DNA of 64,000 nucleotides, taken from assembly GCF_016097555.1 (NCBI RefSeq), contig NC_054702.1, positions 107,476,628-107,540,627 of the forward strand, in the 5' to 3' direction. The DNA is from Gigantopelta aegis. Taxonomy: Eukaryota; Mollusca; Gastropoda; Neomphalida; Peltospiridae. A model generated the notes under the pieces. That model was given only the letters and a program-made list of their open reading frames with translations, did no database searches and was not told where the DNA came from. The translations under genes and the position numbers were made by a program. Of this stretch, positions 11,601 through 21,390 are shown piece after piece; within the stretch, counting starts at the first letter, position 1; each line of letters opens with the position of its first letter.

Positions 11601-12202
11601 AAAAAAAAACCTTTTTAGGTCTAAGTAATGAATAAAAATAACATATAGTCTTGAAAAATGTTACGTAAATCGAACACAGTACCCTCTTCCTCTACCCCTA
11701 GAGCGTTACGTAATTAGTAAAAAACGCTTACATGTAACGCGTATGCCAACAGCTGGCCACTGTCAAAATTTCAAGGCAAATCCCCCACTCACCAACCCCT
11801 GGAAAGGCGTTGTACCATACCTCTATGGATATAAATATGTTTTGGAGATATGAGACGACCCCTCAATCAAGACAGTTAAATTTGTTCAGAAATTGCGAAA
11901 TCTCACGTGATCTCTTGTTGCGGAATTCTATACTTGTGATAAGCCAATGAAAATCGAGATCGGTACGAACCCGTCAAAAGTGTCCCACTTTCAAAATACT
12001 GGCTTTGTTTTGACCTGGATAAGCCAGCGTAGTGAAACCATTGCGGAGTGCGGCGTCATATATTATGCTTAAATAATAAAAATATTCCAGGGAATGTAGT
12101 TTTAACAATAAAGTTCAGACAAGTAAGCATCTCAATACAAAACGTTACAAACCCTTAAAACCAATAATTTAGCTAAGTCTTACGATATCTGGAGAGGGGA
12201 TA
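11601..12202. other. Non-coding stretch
   Basis: No feature was recognised between the SINE remnant and the Tc1 element. Confidence 0.4.
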
Positions 12203-13752
12203 CAACCTTGAATTTAAGGGTCAGACGATATTTTCGACATTATTTTCTGAATGTCAATTATATTAGCTAGACCATAATGTCACGCATGGTATTGTTCCAT
12301 TTTGACGAAAGTGGGTCTAAGCAACCCATAAATGAAATAAAATCCACTGTCATTGACACTGTCGACTAGTTCTAATGGCGAAACCATGCTTACATTTGCA
12401 CGTAAATTAGGGCGAAAGCGAAAGGTCTGCTAAGTGCCCATAACTTGCTTTTTCACAAAGCGCTTCATTTGCACGCTTTGCATGTGTATTCCATGTTCCC
12501 AATGCTGAATGTCCGTATAATTGGAGCTTGCGTTCGTGTACGGTGCACACTCCAAATTCGACAATGGTACGACGACAACTGACTATCGAAGATCGAGGAA
12601 GGGCTATTGCTTGGCTTCAGGATGGCAATACGCAAAGAAATGTTGCTCTGAGACTTGGTGTCAGTCAGAGTGTCGTTGGCCGACTGTGGCAACGGTACCA
12701 AGCAACGAATTCTGTTCGAAATCGTCCACGTTCGGGAAAACCCCGAAGCATTACAAATAGAGAGGACCGCTACATCACCAATATGGCTCTACGTCAACGC
12801 ACAACCACTGCACGCCGATTACGTGACAATCTGCGGACTGCGACTGGAACTCGAGTGTCTGATCAAACCATACGCAATCGTCTGAGAGCCAATAATCTAC
12901 GCTGCCGTCGCCAGGCTGTTCGACCACCACTCCTACCACGTCACAAAACGGCCAGACGTCACTGGTGCACACTTCATCTGCGGTGGCAACGTGTTAAGTG
13001 GGGTCGAGTGATGTTCACTGATGAGTCCAGGTTTAGTCTCCAGTCCATCGACGGTCGGGTTCGTGTCTACAGACGTCCTGGGGACAACCGGTTCGGTGGT
13101 GGCAGCGTACTGGTGTGGGGCGGCATCTCTATCCACCACAGGATCCCCCTCTATGTGGTGGATGGCAATCTGAATGGAATCCGCTATCTGAATGAGATTA
13201 TCCGGCCGTTGGTTCTCCCAGGCCTTCAGCAGATTGGCGGCGGGGCAGTTCTGCAGGATGACAATGCCAGACCCCACCGCGCCAGGGTGGTAACGGACTT
13301 TCTCAGACAACAAGGTATCGCCAGGATGGATTGGCAAGCATATTCGCCTGACTTGGCCCCAATAGAGGACGCCTGGGACGAATTAGGCAGGAGAGTTCGG
13401 GATAACCATGCCCCTCCGGCCAACCTTCATGATCTGGGTCAACTTCTTATGGCAGAGTGGCAGGCCATTCCCCAAGAGTTCTTCAGACGTCTGATCAACA
13501 GCATGAGGCAACGATGTGTCGAGTGTATTCGCGCCAGGGGTGGATTCACACACTATTAAACGAATGTTCTAATGTGTAAAATCCATGTTTGACAACCTTC
13601 AACTTTGACAGCATGTCATGTGACGTTTATTTGTGGGTTTTTTGTAAATATGGAACAATAAATTAAATTTTTGGTGTAGTTTACATCATCAATCTAATAC
13701 ACTCTGAAACTTATTTGGTTATAAATTTTTGACCCTTAAATTCTTTTGAGTA
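12203..13752 (+). mobile_element. Tc1-type DNA transposon
   Basis: Inverted ends are partly preserved: aatttaagggtca at 12211-12223 and tgacccttaaatt at 13730-13742. They bracket a complete transposase frame. The right flank runs straight into a (TA)n microsatellite that may have grown from the TA target. The left end is weakly preserved, so the boundary is approximate and mobility is doubtful. Confidence 0.8.
12564..13559 (+). CDS. Tc1 transposase, open frame, 331 aa
   Basis: This is a DDE recombinase that would bind the element ends and move it by cut-and-paste at TA sites. An N-terminal paired-like helix-turn-helix region (residues about 1-110) includes RGRAIAWLQDG, VSQSVVGRLWQRY and the GRPR-like linker RPRSGKPRS. 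The catalytic core shows MFTDESRF, LQDDNARPH and SPDLAPIEDAWDEL. I count 34 residues between the second Asp and the Glu, the DD34E spacing of true Tc1. No internal stop is present and the length is normal for the family. I chose the ATG at 12564 (MVRRQL) because homologues start close to this helix; an in-frame ATG at 12528 would add 12 residues. Confidence 0.93.
   Translation: MVRRQLTIEDRGRAIAWLQDGNTQRNVALRLGVSQSVVGRLWQRYQATNSVRNRPRSGKPRSITNREDRYITNMALRQRTTTARRLRDNLRTATGTRVSDQTIRNRLRANNLRCRRQAVRPPLLPRHKTARRHWCTLHLRWQRVKWGRVMFTDESRFSLQSIDGRVRVYRRPGDNRFGGGSVLVWGGISIHHRIPLYVVDGNLNGIRYLNEIIRPLVLPGLQQIGGGAVLQDDNARPHRARVVTDFLRQQGIARMDWQAYSPDLAPIEDAWDELGRRVRDNHAPPANLHDLGQLLMAEWQAIPQEFFRRLINSMRQRCVECIRARGGFTHY

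Positions 13753-13829
<77 letters not shown>
13753..13829. repeat. (TA)n microsatellite
   Basis: About 38 TA repeats lie directly after the Tc1 right end. Confidence 0.97.
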
Positions 13830-13830
<1 letters not shown>

Positions 13831-14270
13831 TTCTCGTTTTCTTCATTTATGTTTATATTGCAAAATGTCTGCTAGTGCACTTTTGTATTTACATGGTAAA
13901 GGGTGACATCAGTGAAAGTGAGATCACACTTAAAAGTTAAAAATTACAAAATAAGTATCTTGCACAGTTGCAGGCAATATTTTAAACACTGTGCAGGCAA
14001 CTGCTGACTGCTATATCTTTAAAATAATCATTGGAACAGATACTTTTTTATTGATAATTTCTTCACATACATTCAGTCATGCAAATTTCAGCTATACACA
14101 TTGTTATTATGTCGTTTTGTGCTTTAATACTACTAATAAAATACCAGTGCAAAGCAGTAGTTGTAAAATATAGTAATAAACTTATTAAGTACCGTGATTC
14201 GACAGGAATCATAGTCAAAACGGCCATTTCATAAAACAGCCCTGAAAATAATTGGTCAAAACGGCCTCAA
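13830..14270. other. Non-coding stretch with paired gtcaaaacggcc words
   Basis: No gene is seen. gtcaaaacggcc occurs at about 14214 and again, as ggtcaaaacggcc, at about 14253. This resembles the short repeated-motif loci at 6371, 31520 and 34985. Confidence 0.4.
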
Positions 14271-14509
14271 GATATTGAGGGAGGAAACCCGCTGTCGCTA
14301 CTCCATGGGCTACTCTAATCAATTACCAGCAAGGGATCTTTTATATGCACTATCCCATAGACGGGATAGCACATACCACGGTCTTTGATGTACCAGTCAT
14401 GGTTCACTGGCTGGAGCGAGAAATAGCCCAATGTGCCCACTGACTGGGATCGATCCCAAACCGACAGCGCATCAAGCGAGCGCTTTACCACTGGGCTGTT
14501 TCTCGCCCC
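14271..14509 (-). mobile_element. SINE, gggcgag-headed type, minus strand
   Basis: Read on the minus strand it starts gggcgagaaacagcccag, with A box agcccagtggtaaagcg and B-box-like gggatcgatcccag. The body follows: ggtatgtgctatcccgt, ataaaagatcccttgctgg and cgacagcgggtttcctccc. The 3' tail beyond the gatattgag word is absent. Confidence 0.9.
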
Positions 14510-14699
14510 TGATGATAAGAAAACAAAAGTTGATGATAACATTTAAATGTTTAATAAAAACAGTCCACATATTTAATTTTTAATATTGAAATATAAGATT
14601 TCATGACCATTAATTATATCGGTATACAGATATAAATTATGAAAAATAAATTGATTTCAGAATGGTTTGAAATGTTTAATGTTATATGGGTCCATTCAT

Positions 14700-14825
14700 T
14701 TGCCCCACCCCCCCCCCCCACCCCCCCACCCCACCAAATTAAAAAAAAAAATAATAATAAATTAAATAAAAAATTAATACTAATAATAATAATAATAAAT
14801 AAAAAATAATAATAATAAAATAATG
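14700..14825. repeat. C-rich tract then (ATA/AAT)n low complexity
   Basis: A C/A-rich stretch with runs of C lies at 14700-14735. It is followed by A-rich and (taa)n sequence. Confidence 0.9.
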
Positions 14826-14903
14826 TTACAAACATTATTAGAAATGATTTCTGTCACATTTAAATAATGAAATAACAATAACTTTAAATTTATTTAATTC
14901 AGT

Positions 14904-15080
14904 TCCAGCCATCAAGACAAAAGTTCAATCCTTCCGAACACAGTTTGGCAAAGAGCTCCATCTTTTGGAAAAATCGAAGAAAAGCGGAGCAGGTGCAGAT
15001 GACATTTATGTTCCAAAATACTAATTTTTTGACAGCCTACTCTTTCAGCAACCTGTCATCAGCAAAAGGGAATCAAAGTA
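14904..15080 (+). pseudogene. MADF-domain protein of the Harbinger element, N-terminal part
   Basis: After a plausible acceptor (aattcag) the frame reads IKTKVQSFRTQFGKEL, KSKKSGAGADDIYVPKY and FFDSLLF. These are the hallmarks of the MADF (Adf-1 Myb/SANT-like) domain carried as a second gene by animal Harbinger elements, where it is thought to help bind DNA and import the transposase. A stop codon replaces the expected Trp just before FFDSLLF. Upstream exons were not found. Its 3' end overlaps the transposase 3' end on the other strand. Confidence 0.7.
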
Positions 15081-15139
15081 AAATCTGGTAAATATAGTGT
15101 GTGAGCGTGCATACGCAATACTTTGGTTACTGCCTCATT

Positions 15140-15846
15140 GGTATTAAAATAGTCGCACAACTCTTCTCTGACTTCTCGAGCAAACGTAGAATTACGATTT
15201 CCTGCTTGCTGTTCCAGATCCCTGTTCCAGGTGCTTATATTTGGTCTTCTAACGTCCTGTGAATATCGAACATCGCAGGAAGTTGTGTAAAGCAATGCAT
15301 CCTCTGGTCACAGTGGTTGCTGTTTCTGGTCCAAGATTCATTTCGTGACTAAGGACAGCAAAGTGGTTGACAAAAATGCCGAAGCAATTTTCAGATACCC
15401 GCCTGGCCCGACTTAGTCTGTAATTAAATAATCTGTGTTCTTCTTTTAAGCCTCTTGCTGGATATGGCTTCATCAGATGAGACTTTAATGGGAACGCCTC
15501 ATCTCCAACAATGACATGTGGTATAGCTGTGGCTCGTCCTGGTAGCGCTCGCTCAGGTGGAATATGCAAAGTATTTTTTTCTAGTGCTGAGGATATTGCA
15601 GAACTAGCAAACACTCCTGCATCGCTGTTGCGGCCATTCACTCCTACATCGAACATAATGCCTCGATAGTGAGCATCCACAACAGCCATGAGTATGATGC
15701 TGTGGAACTGCTTGTAATTGAAAAACGTAGAACCACTGTTAGCTGGGGCCTTTCCATCCATTGCCCCAGTGCAATTAGGAAATTGCCATTTGTCTTGAAA
15801 GTTATTAGCAATGGTTTCCCATTCACCCTGGGTGTTTGGAACCTAA
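15140..15846 (-). pseudogene. Harbinger transposase, catalytic exon
   Basis: The exon follows an acceptor at 15846. It starts VPNTQGEWE and then shows NCTGAMDGK (first Asp of the DDE triad), FFNYKQFHSIILMAVVDA, GVNGRNSDAGVF, VIVGDEAFPLK (second Asp), FNYRLSRARRVSENCFGI (carrying the Glu) and GNRNSTFAREVREELCDYF near the end. All three acidic positions can be seen. About five residues usually present after GAMDGK are missing (DGK runs straight to APANSGS). A frameshift near 15290 separates the last ~60 codons. The middle exon expected between this and the first exon was not recognised. Confidence 0.85.
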
Positions 15847-15941
15847 AAATACACATGAATATAAATGATATAAACAATGCTTGTTTAAAAAAAAAACCAT
15901 ATTACATGTAATATATATTTACATGTTTCTTTCAATAAACA

Positions 15942-16390
15942 ATGGCAAGGACACAGAAGATGTTGTCCAAGGATTTGGAAAAAACGTACAGCGCACAGCA
16001 CATTGAAGACTCTATGGCATTACAAGACAGCACTGATGTTAATGATACATCGACTGCAGAAAGTTGTACTGATGGACAGGGGGAGACTGGGGGGAGTCGG
16101 GGTGTAAAGAGACACAGTGGTGGTGGGCGGGTGCAAACAGATAGGTCCTCAAAATATGAGAGTGTATCATTTATGAAAACATTAAACGCTTACTTAAAAA
16201 ATAGTGAAGAACGACATGAAAAGAAACAAAACGAAGAAACAAAACGATATAAAAATGAAAATTCGGGCAATGCCTTGTGGGCTAAAAATCTGGCATAACA
16301 GATTGATGAATTAAAGGATGAAAGAAAGAAAATTATTAAAAATTAAGATATCACATCTTGTGAGCGAATTTCAGTTGGAAGATCTTGAAA
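15942..16390 (+). pseudogene. C-terminal part of the Harbinger MADF-type protein
   Basis: An acidic Ser/Thr/Asp-rich stretch is followed by SFMKTLNAYLKNSEERHEKK and NSGNALWAKNLA. After a stop, QIDELKDERKKIIKN follows, and a shifted frame reads KISHLVSEFQLEDLENE. This resembles the C-terminal tail of MADF proteins of Harbinger elements as I recall them. At least one nonsense change and one frameshift are present. It lies upstream of the transposase catalytic exon on the opposite strand, so that exon would sit inside an intron of this gene, unless the element has been rearranged. Confidence 0.5.
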
Positions 16391-16741
16391 ATGAGTAAAT
16401 GTCAGGCTATGACACTATCGGGAAGCATAAGGCCCATGAGCATCCCTACCCTTATTTAAATGTTCACAGTGATAGAAGTGTAGAATTAATGTTTGATATC
16501 CATAAAATTGTAACACTTTATGGTGAAATGGTGGTGTCTAGTAAAAACTGATAACAATACCACGAGATATATTTCCTATTTATGAGACCTGAGCAGTTAA
16601 ATTTTAAATATTTATCTGCAAAACTATGTTTTTAAAGCAGTTTTGAAGATATTATTAACTCAAATTCCAACACATTTCATGTTTCAATAGTTGTCCGTTT
16701 GGATAGCTAAACATCAAGCACCTGTAAATTTATAACAAAAC

Positions 16742-16793
16742 TGACGCCATATAACCGTAAATAAAATGGGTTGAGTGTGTCGTTAAATAAACT
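16742..16793 (+). mobile_element. SINE tail fragment
   Basis: gacgccatataaccgtaaat, then gttgagtgtgtcgttaaata, is the 3' tail of the gggcgg-type SINE. It lies inside the Harbinger intron. Confidence 0.75.
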
Positions 16794-16799
16794 TCTATT

Positions 16800-17457
16800 T
16801 ATAACAAAAAGGTTATCATGATGAAAATTGTATTTTTTCACAAAGCAGCTGTAGCTGAAATGGCATTTTGGTAAGGTAATTATTTCTGTGAATTGCTGTT
16901 AGGTGTTTCTTCTACTCCTCAGGATACGACATAACTGATATACACAATGAAAAGAATGTAATATTTAAATTATTAACAATTAAATTTATTTAAGCAAATT
17001 TGATGTGAATAATATAAATATGTGATTTCTAAAATAATCGATTTTATAAATGGAAATGGTAGGTTAATAGGTTTTTACGAATGGATTTTCACTTTAATGA
17101 CGTGCAGATGAAATAGCTGTAATACAATATTTTCTTCTATCACTGATCATTAACTTTGTATTGAACATTTGAGTAACAGGTACACAGTTTTGATTTTGTT
17201 GGTTTCACTACGATATGGCGGTTTGTAGATGGTTGAATAAAGTGCTTTTAAGGACGAATTAAATGTGTATAATGTCAAGTAAAATTGGTTTGGGTTATGA
17301 AATAGGTCATCGATCTGTGAAAGTATGCGTTGAACACACTAACGAGTGCACTGTCTACATGGAAATGAGAGAAAACTAAATCTTTCTATAATATGGTTCA
17401 TTCTGAGCCTTTTCTGAGGCATTTTTTCTATCTTTTTTTCGAGTCAATTTTTATATA
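16800..17457. other. Harbinger intron-like AT-rich sequence
   Basis: I looked here for the missing middle transposase exon on the minus strand and did not find a recognisable block. Confidence 0.4.
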
Positions 17458-18955
17458 TACTCTTCAAAAAAAGAAACGCAAAAGGGTACAAATTGGTTAT
17501 AACTCCGATTTTATGTTTCCTACCGGTTCATGCTTTGTGAATATAAGGTCATTGCATGTCCCAAACACATTCCCACGGTTACATTCGATAAAACGCAGCT
17601 ACTGTACAATAAAGTTCCAAAATGTGAATATTCGCAAAAACGCAGCCACGTGCAAACCATGTCACCACTGCACGTGCGTTGTCTGCACGTGCAACATGTA
17701 CACCGACAGTATAAAAGTGCAGGGTGTTCGCTTGCCTGGCCTCTGTATCTGGCCGACAGTTGACAATCCAGGACATGCCACGTCTCAGTGAACCGCAGAG
17801 AAACAATGCCATCGGCCGACTAGACGCAGGCGAATCCAGAACGGCCGTTGCCAGGGCATTCCATGTGTCCCCAAGCACCATCTCCAGACTGTGGGACCGT
17901 TACCAGCAACATGGATCAACACGTGACCTCCCTAGATCCGGTCGACCACGGGTCACTACCCCCGGGCAGGACCGCTACATCCGGGTACGCCACCTTCGGG
18001 AACGATTGACTACTGCCACCTCCACAGCCGCAGTAATACCAGGTTTGCGCAGGATATCCGACCAGACCGTACGGAACCGCCTACGTGAGGTAGGAATTCG
18101 TGCCAGACGTCCAGTTCGAGGTGTCATCTTAACACCACAACACCGTCGACTCCGACTGCAGTGGTGCCAGATTCATCGACAATGGCCTCAACTGCGATGG
18201 AGACAGGTGTGGTTCAGTGACGAGTCCCGATTTCTGCTCCGACGTCATGATGGAAGATGTCGCGTGTATAGGCGTCGTGGTGAACGTTATGCGGCAAACT
18301 GCGTGCAGGAAGTGGACAGATTCGGCGGGGGTAGTGTCATGGTGTGGGCAGCCATCTCACACACTGGCAGAACTGACCTGGTCCACGTGCAGGGCAACCT
18401 GAATGCACAGGGCTACATTGACCAGATCCTCCGGCCACACATCGTTCCAGTTATGGCCAACGCCAACGCAGTGTTCCAACATGACAACGCCAGGCCTCAC
18501 ACAGCACGTCTCACAACGGCTTTCCTACAGAACAACAACATTAATGTCCTTCCTTGGCCATCGATATCACCGGATTTGAACCCAATTGAGCATCTATGGG
18601 ACGAGTTGGACCGACGCCTCCGACAGCGACAACCACAGCCCCAGACCCTGCCCGAGCTGGCAGCAGCCTTGCAGGCCGAGTGGGCCACCATCCCCCGGGA
18701 CGTCATCCGTACTCTGGTTGCTTCAATGGGCAGGCGGTGCCAGGCAGTTGTCAACACACGCGGAGGCCACACCCGGTATTGACTCCAGATGACGTTGACC
18801 TTGGTGGTGTGTCCTATCACTTACTCACAATGGACTAGAGTGAATTGTCAACAATCCTGCAACATTTGGTAATTATCGGACTCACCATTCAATAATTAAA
18901 TCAATTCTCCAAATGTTACGACAATGTGGTTTTGCGTTTCTTCTTTTGAAGAGTA
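17458..18955 (+). mobile_element. Complete-looking Tc1 transposon, 1498 bp
   Basis: Inverted ends tactcttcaaaa-aagaaacgcaaaa are present at the left. The matching ttttgcgtttcttcttttga and agagta close the right, with one or two differences. TA flanks both ends (17456-17457 and 18956-18957). The transposase frame inside is uninterrupted. Ends, target duplication and gene all look whole, so this is the youngest-looking DNA transposon here. It sits in the Harbinger intron and is therefore later than the Harbinger insertion. Confidence 0.93.
17775..18782 (+). CDS. Tc1 transposase, open frame, 335 aa
   Basis: This is a cut-and-paste DDE transposase. Helix-turn-helix segments at residues about 1-110 include RNNAIGRLDAGESRTAV, SPSTISRLWDRYQQHG and the linker LPRSGRPRV. 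The core shows VWFSDESRFLL, FQHDNARPHTARL and SISPDLNPIEHLWDEL, again with 34 residues between the last Asp and the Glu. It ends RGGHTRY, like the RGGFTHY of the other Tc1 at 12564, but the two are distinct subfamilies. The G/C-rich codon use differs from the AT-rich surroundings, which fits a recent arrival. I chose the ATG at 17775 (MPRLSEPQ); an in-frame ATG at 17724 would add 17 residues without similarity. Confidence 0.95.
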   Translation: MPRLSEPQRNNAIGRLDAGESRTAVARAFHVSPSTISRLWDRYQQHGSTRDLPRSGRPRVTTPGQDRYIRVRHLRERLTTATSTAAVIPGLRRISDQTVRNRLREVGIRARRPVRGVILTPQHRRLRLQWCQIHRQWPQLRWRQVWFSDESRFLLRRHDGRCRVYRRRGERYAANCVQEVDRFGGGSVMVWAAISHTGRTDLVHVQGNLNAQGYIDQILRPHIVPVMANANAVFQHDNARPHTARLTTAFLQNNNINVLPWPSISPDLNPIEHLWDELDRRLRQRQPQPQTLPELAAALQAEWATIPRDVIRTLVASMGRRCQAVVNTRGGHTRY

Positions 18956-19156
18956 TATTAAATACAAATGGGAAGAGGATATCTTATAAAACAATTACAG
19001 ACAGCCTCGACCTATTCCCAGATTGTTGGGTTTTTTGCATTACGCACGTGCGTATTATGCGTAATGGGCGCTACCCTTTGTTTACATATTTAATAATCTT
19101 GCTATCATTTTAGAATATTGCTATTATAGATTCAAATGAAATCAAATCTTTACCTG

Positions 19157-19448
19157 ATGCCAAGAAGCGCAGAGTTACAGCAAGTCTCTCTCGCATCATA
19201 GTGGTCTGCTTCTGAAAAAATGGGCTGACTGCGGTCAGAAGCTGTTGGAAATGTTGCGGGTCCATCCTTACAAAATTAATGTAGGATCTGACATCTTCCC
19301 TTTCCATTCCACACATCAAGGCATGATAGGCGCCAAGCTCTTCCCTACGGGCTATCCATGGTTTCACCCACCACTGCCGTCTTTTTCGATTTTTTTTTTT
19401 TTCATACGTTGTGTATTTTGTTCCTCGAGTGCCATCCCCACAGCAGAG
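19157..19448 (-). pseudogene. Harbinger transposase, first exon (3' section)
   Basis: The frame includes KRRQWWVKPWIARREELGAY, MEREDVRSYINFVRMD, FQQLLTAVSPFFQKQTT and RERLAVTLRFLASG. It is followed by a CAG|GTAAAG splice donor at 19156-19157. This is the N-terminal helical region of Harbinger transposases. A 13-base A run (minus strand) just before the basic NRKRRQWWVK segment puts the upstream codons out of frame by one base. The 5' section of the same exon lies at 19834-19895, beyond an inserted MITE. Confidence 0.85.
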
Positions 19449-19833
19449 CATCTTCATAAATCAAGGCTAATATTCGTTCCTCGTATTCAGCCTTCATACA
19501 TGTCGTCAAGATTACTGATATCCACTACTAGTGCCCTCTATTGGAAGAAAATTTGTAACACCGATTATGTCCCTTACACGATGACATCGCTGACCAATCA
19601 CAACATCGGTAACATGTGACAATCTTGAAAGCAATATCAAAAACTAACCGCCGGACGCTGACGCTGCCATCTTTGTTTACAATAACAAGGGAATCTATAA
19701 GGAGCGTTGCGATTCGTTGCAATCAGATCTCATCGCAGCCAATGAAATTTAAGCATTTTGTGGCACGATTTCTTGACGACATGTATCAAGGCTGAATACG
19801 AGGAACGAATATTAGCCGTGATTTATGAAGATG
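19449..19833. mobile_element. Mutator-like MITE, 385 bp, with 9-bp target duplication
   Basis: Long inverted repeats of about 65 bp begin catcttcataaatc and continue ggctaatattcgttcc, then ctcgtattcagcc (left 19449-19513, right 19769-19833), with only a few mismatches. The element is flanked by an exact 9-bp ACAGCAGAG at 19440-19448 and 19834-19842. Long TIRs plus a 9-bp duplication point to the Mutator (MULE) superfamily. It interrupts the first Harbinger exon. There is no coding frame inside. Confidence 0.88.
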
Positions 19834-19895
19834 ACAGCAGAGAGGATCATTATTTCCTCTTCACTGTCACAACTCATACTAGTGAACGCCGACAT
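19834..19895 (-). pseudogene. Harbinger transposase, first exon (5' section)
   Basis: It starts ATG at 19895 and reads MSAFTSMSCDSEEEIMILSA, an acidic start typical of these proteins. Dropping the MITE and one copy of its 9-bp duplication gives a continuous frame into AVGMALEEQNTQRMKKKK on the other side. This shows the two sections were one exon before the insertion. Confidence 0.75.
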
Positions 19896-20056
19896 TGTTT
19901 ACCATGGTTACAGCAAGGTTTTTTTTTTTTAATGACGTCACGTTTCATACGATTGACAAGTACCGTGTGGCAACACGTCCGATTCAATCGGTCCGATTGA
20001 CTCGTGCGAGTGACTCTTACACTCGGTCCGATTTTATCGTATCGTGTAGCAGGCCC

Positions 20057-20440
20057 TTAAGGGAACTCACCTCTGATAGTAATGTCATCGAGATCGCGGT
20101 CGTGTGTCAATCTGATTAAAATTAGTTCTGCTGGTCTACCAGTAGATCTAACAGCATTGCGTGGACTCCCATGTCCAGGAGACATGTCATCTATAAATAA
20201 CAATTTAAATATCGACCAATTACACTTCGCCTTTTATAGCATTATTCGGGAGCATACAAATTCTAAAAATATCGGGCGACACTATTTATGCAATAGGCGA
20301 ACTTGTTGGTCTATTTCAACATTAAAAAAACAAGGGGAACGTGCAGTAATAAACTCTGGATTGTATACTAGTATAAAGAGATTTCATGGCTATACCATCA
20401 CGTTTTGGGGTTTTTCGTCTTGAAACCTATTTTATATAAA
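20057..20440. other. Unassigned stretch
   Basis: On the minus strand, a short open segment near 20165-20080 ends at a donor-like AGAG|GTGAGT. I do not recognise its product and do not call an exon. Confidence 0.3.
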
Positions 20441-20441
20441 A

Positions 20442-20634
20442 ACAGCTATCTGGACTGTGGGTTAGCTGTTAGTTGGTTAGTGGTTAGTGAGAGAGAAGAG
20501 GGTGTAGTGGCCTTACACCTACCCACTGAACCCTTAAGAACTCGCTCTGGGTTGGAGCCGGTACCGGGCTGCGAACCCTGTACCTACCAGCCTGTAGTCC
20601 GATGGCTTAACCACTGCGCCGTCGAGGCCGGTCA
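20442..20634 (-). mobile_element. SINE, cgcagtggttaagcc-headed type, minus strand
   Basis: Read on the minus strand: gaccggcctcgacggcgcag, tggttaagccatcgg, gggttcgcagcccggtacc and ggtgtaaggccactacaccc, ending in cactaaccactaac-like repeats. The A and B boxes of a tRNA-type promoter are visible. This is a third SINE subtype in the window, without the shared body and tail of the other two. Confidence 0.85.
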
Positions 20635-20639
20635 ACATG

Positions 20640-21260
20640 TACATGTGTCATGTCATGTCATAGGGTTTAACGTGCACATTCAGAGCAAGCTGTTGTAGCG
20701 CACGCCTGTCGTGGGCGCAAGTGCTTACGGAGCAAGCTCTGTCGTCCAAGACAGAAAGTTGGGGGGGAGGGGGGGGGGGGGGGAAAGAGGGACCGCCTGC
20801 ACTGGCAGGTGCAAGGGAGCACCAGCAGTCCGACCGGGATCGGTAGCAGGCGGGGGTGGGTGGTGGTGCTATGGAATTTTGAATGGAGCAGTTAATATGC
20901 CAAAGAGAAAAGGTGCGCAGTTTTGATTTGAAGGAATTTTGGCGCGAATTTTGAATGGTCAGTCTAAACTGTAAAGGATAGTAGAGCTAGTATAAGTTTT
21001 GACTTTAGTATATCGAGAGTAGCTCGTTAATTAGACCTAGGTGTTGCTGTGGTGTCTCCCTAGGTTGCCCATCGGGCCCTGAGAAAGGGCCTGACCGCTT
21101 CTGGTCGTGGCATACAACCCAGGGGAGACTCGTGCAATGTGGTAACACCGGTAGGTAGGCGGCCGTTTCAGGGGGTCCAGATCGTTTTGTTGTCTTGCAG
21201 CCGTTGTTATTCCTCCATCTCCAAATCACCAAGTACACACCAGCAGCTTTTTGGGGTTTG
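20640..21260. other. GC-rich non-coding stretch with G run
   Basis: A G-rich run (20761-20783, one A) is followed by gcactggcaggtgcaaggga-like GC-rich sequence. A second GC-rich island at 21040-21180 has ccctgagaaagggcctgacc. No gene was recognised. Confidence 0.4.
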
Positions 21261-21267
21261 GGTAGGG

Positions 21268-21390
21268 TAGGCTGATATTCTTTTGTTCAGCCATTCCCTG
21301 GGTGCAGTGCAATTATTTGTACTCGAAGCTAATATTCTTTTGTTCAGCTCCTTATTAGAGTACGTGCTGGGCCATTAACTGGGTGCGGGT
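21268..21390. repeat. Direct repeat pair
   Basis: The word atattcttttgttcagc occurs at about 21275 and 21333. Each copy is followed by an ...ctgggtgc... word. Confidence 0.6.

Larger units (their letters stand above)
14885..20057 (-). mobile_element. PIF/Harbinger transposon, composite and nested
   Basis: It has a two-gene layout: a DDE transposase on the minus strand (exons near 19834-19895 plus 19157-19448, and 15140-15846) and an MADF-type DNA-binding partner on the plus strand (14904-15080 and 15942-16390). The right end reads ...gtgtagcaggccc followed by TTAA, consistent with a 3-bp TWA target. The left end was not found, so the left limit is approximate. Inserted inside are a Tc1 element (17458-18955), a Mutator-like MITE (19449-19833) and a SINE tail (16742-16793). 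The copy is clearly inactive. Confidence 0.8.

Noticed and set aside
19038-19066. cattacgca...tgcgtaatg palindrome as an operator
   Set aside because: A short dyad in a dead transposon intron with no other copies seen; likely chance.
20080-20180. Minus-strand exon before GTGAGT near 20080
   Set aside because: About 33 codons with a donor-like end but no acceptor or recognised homology.
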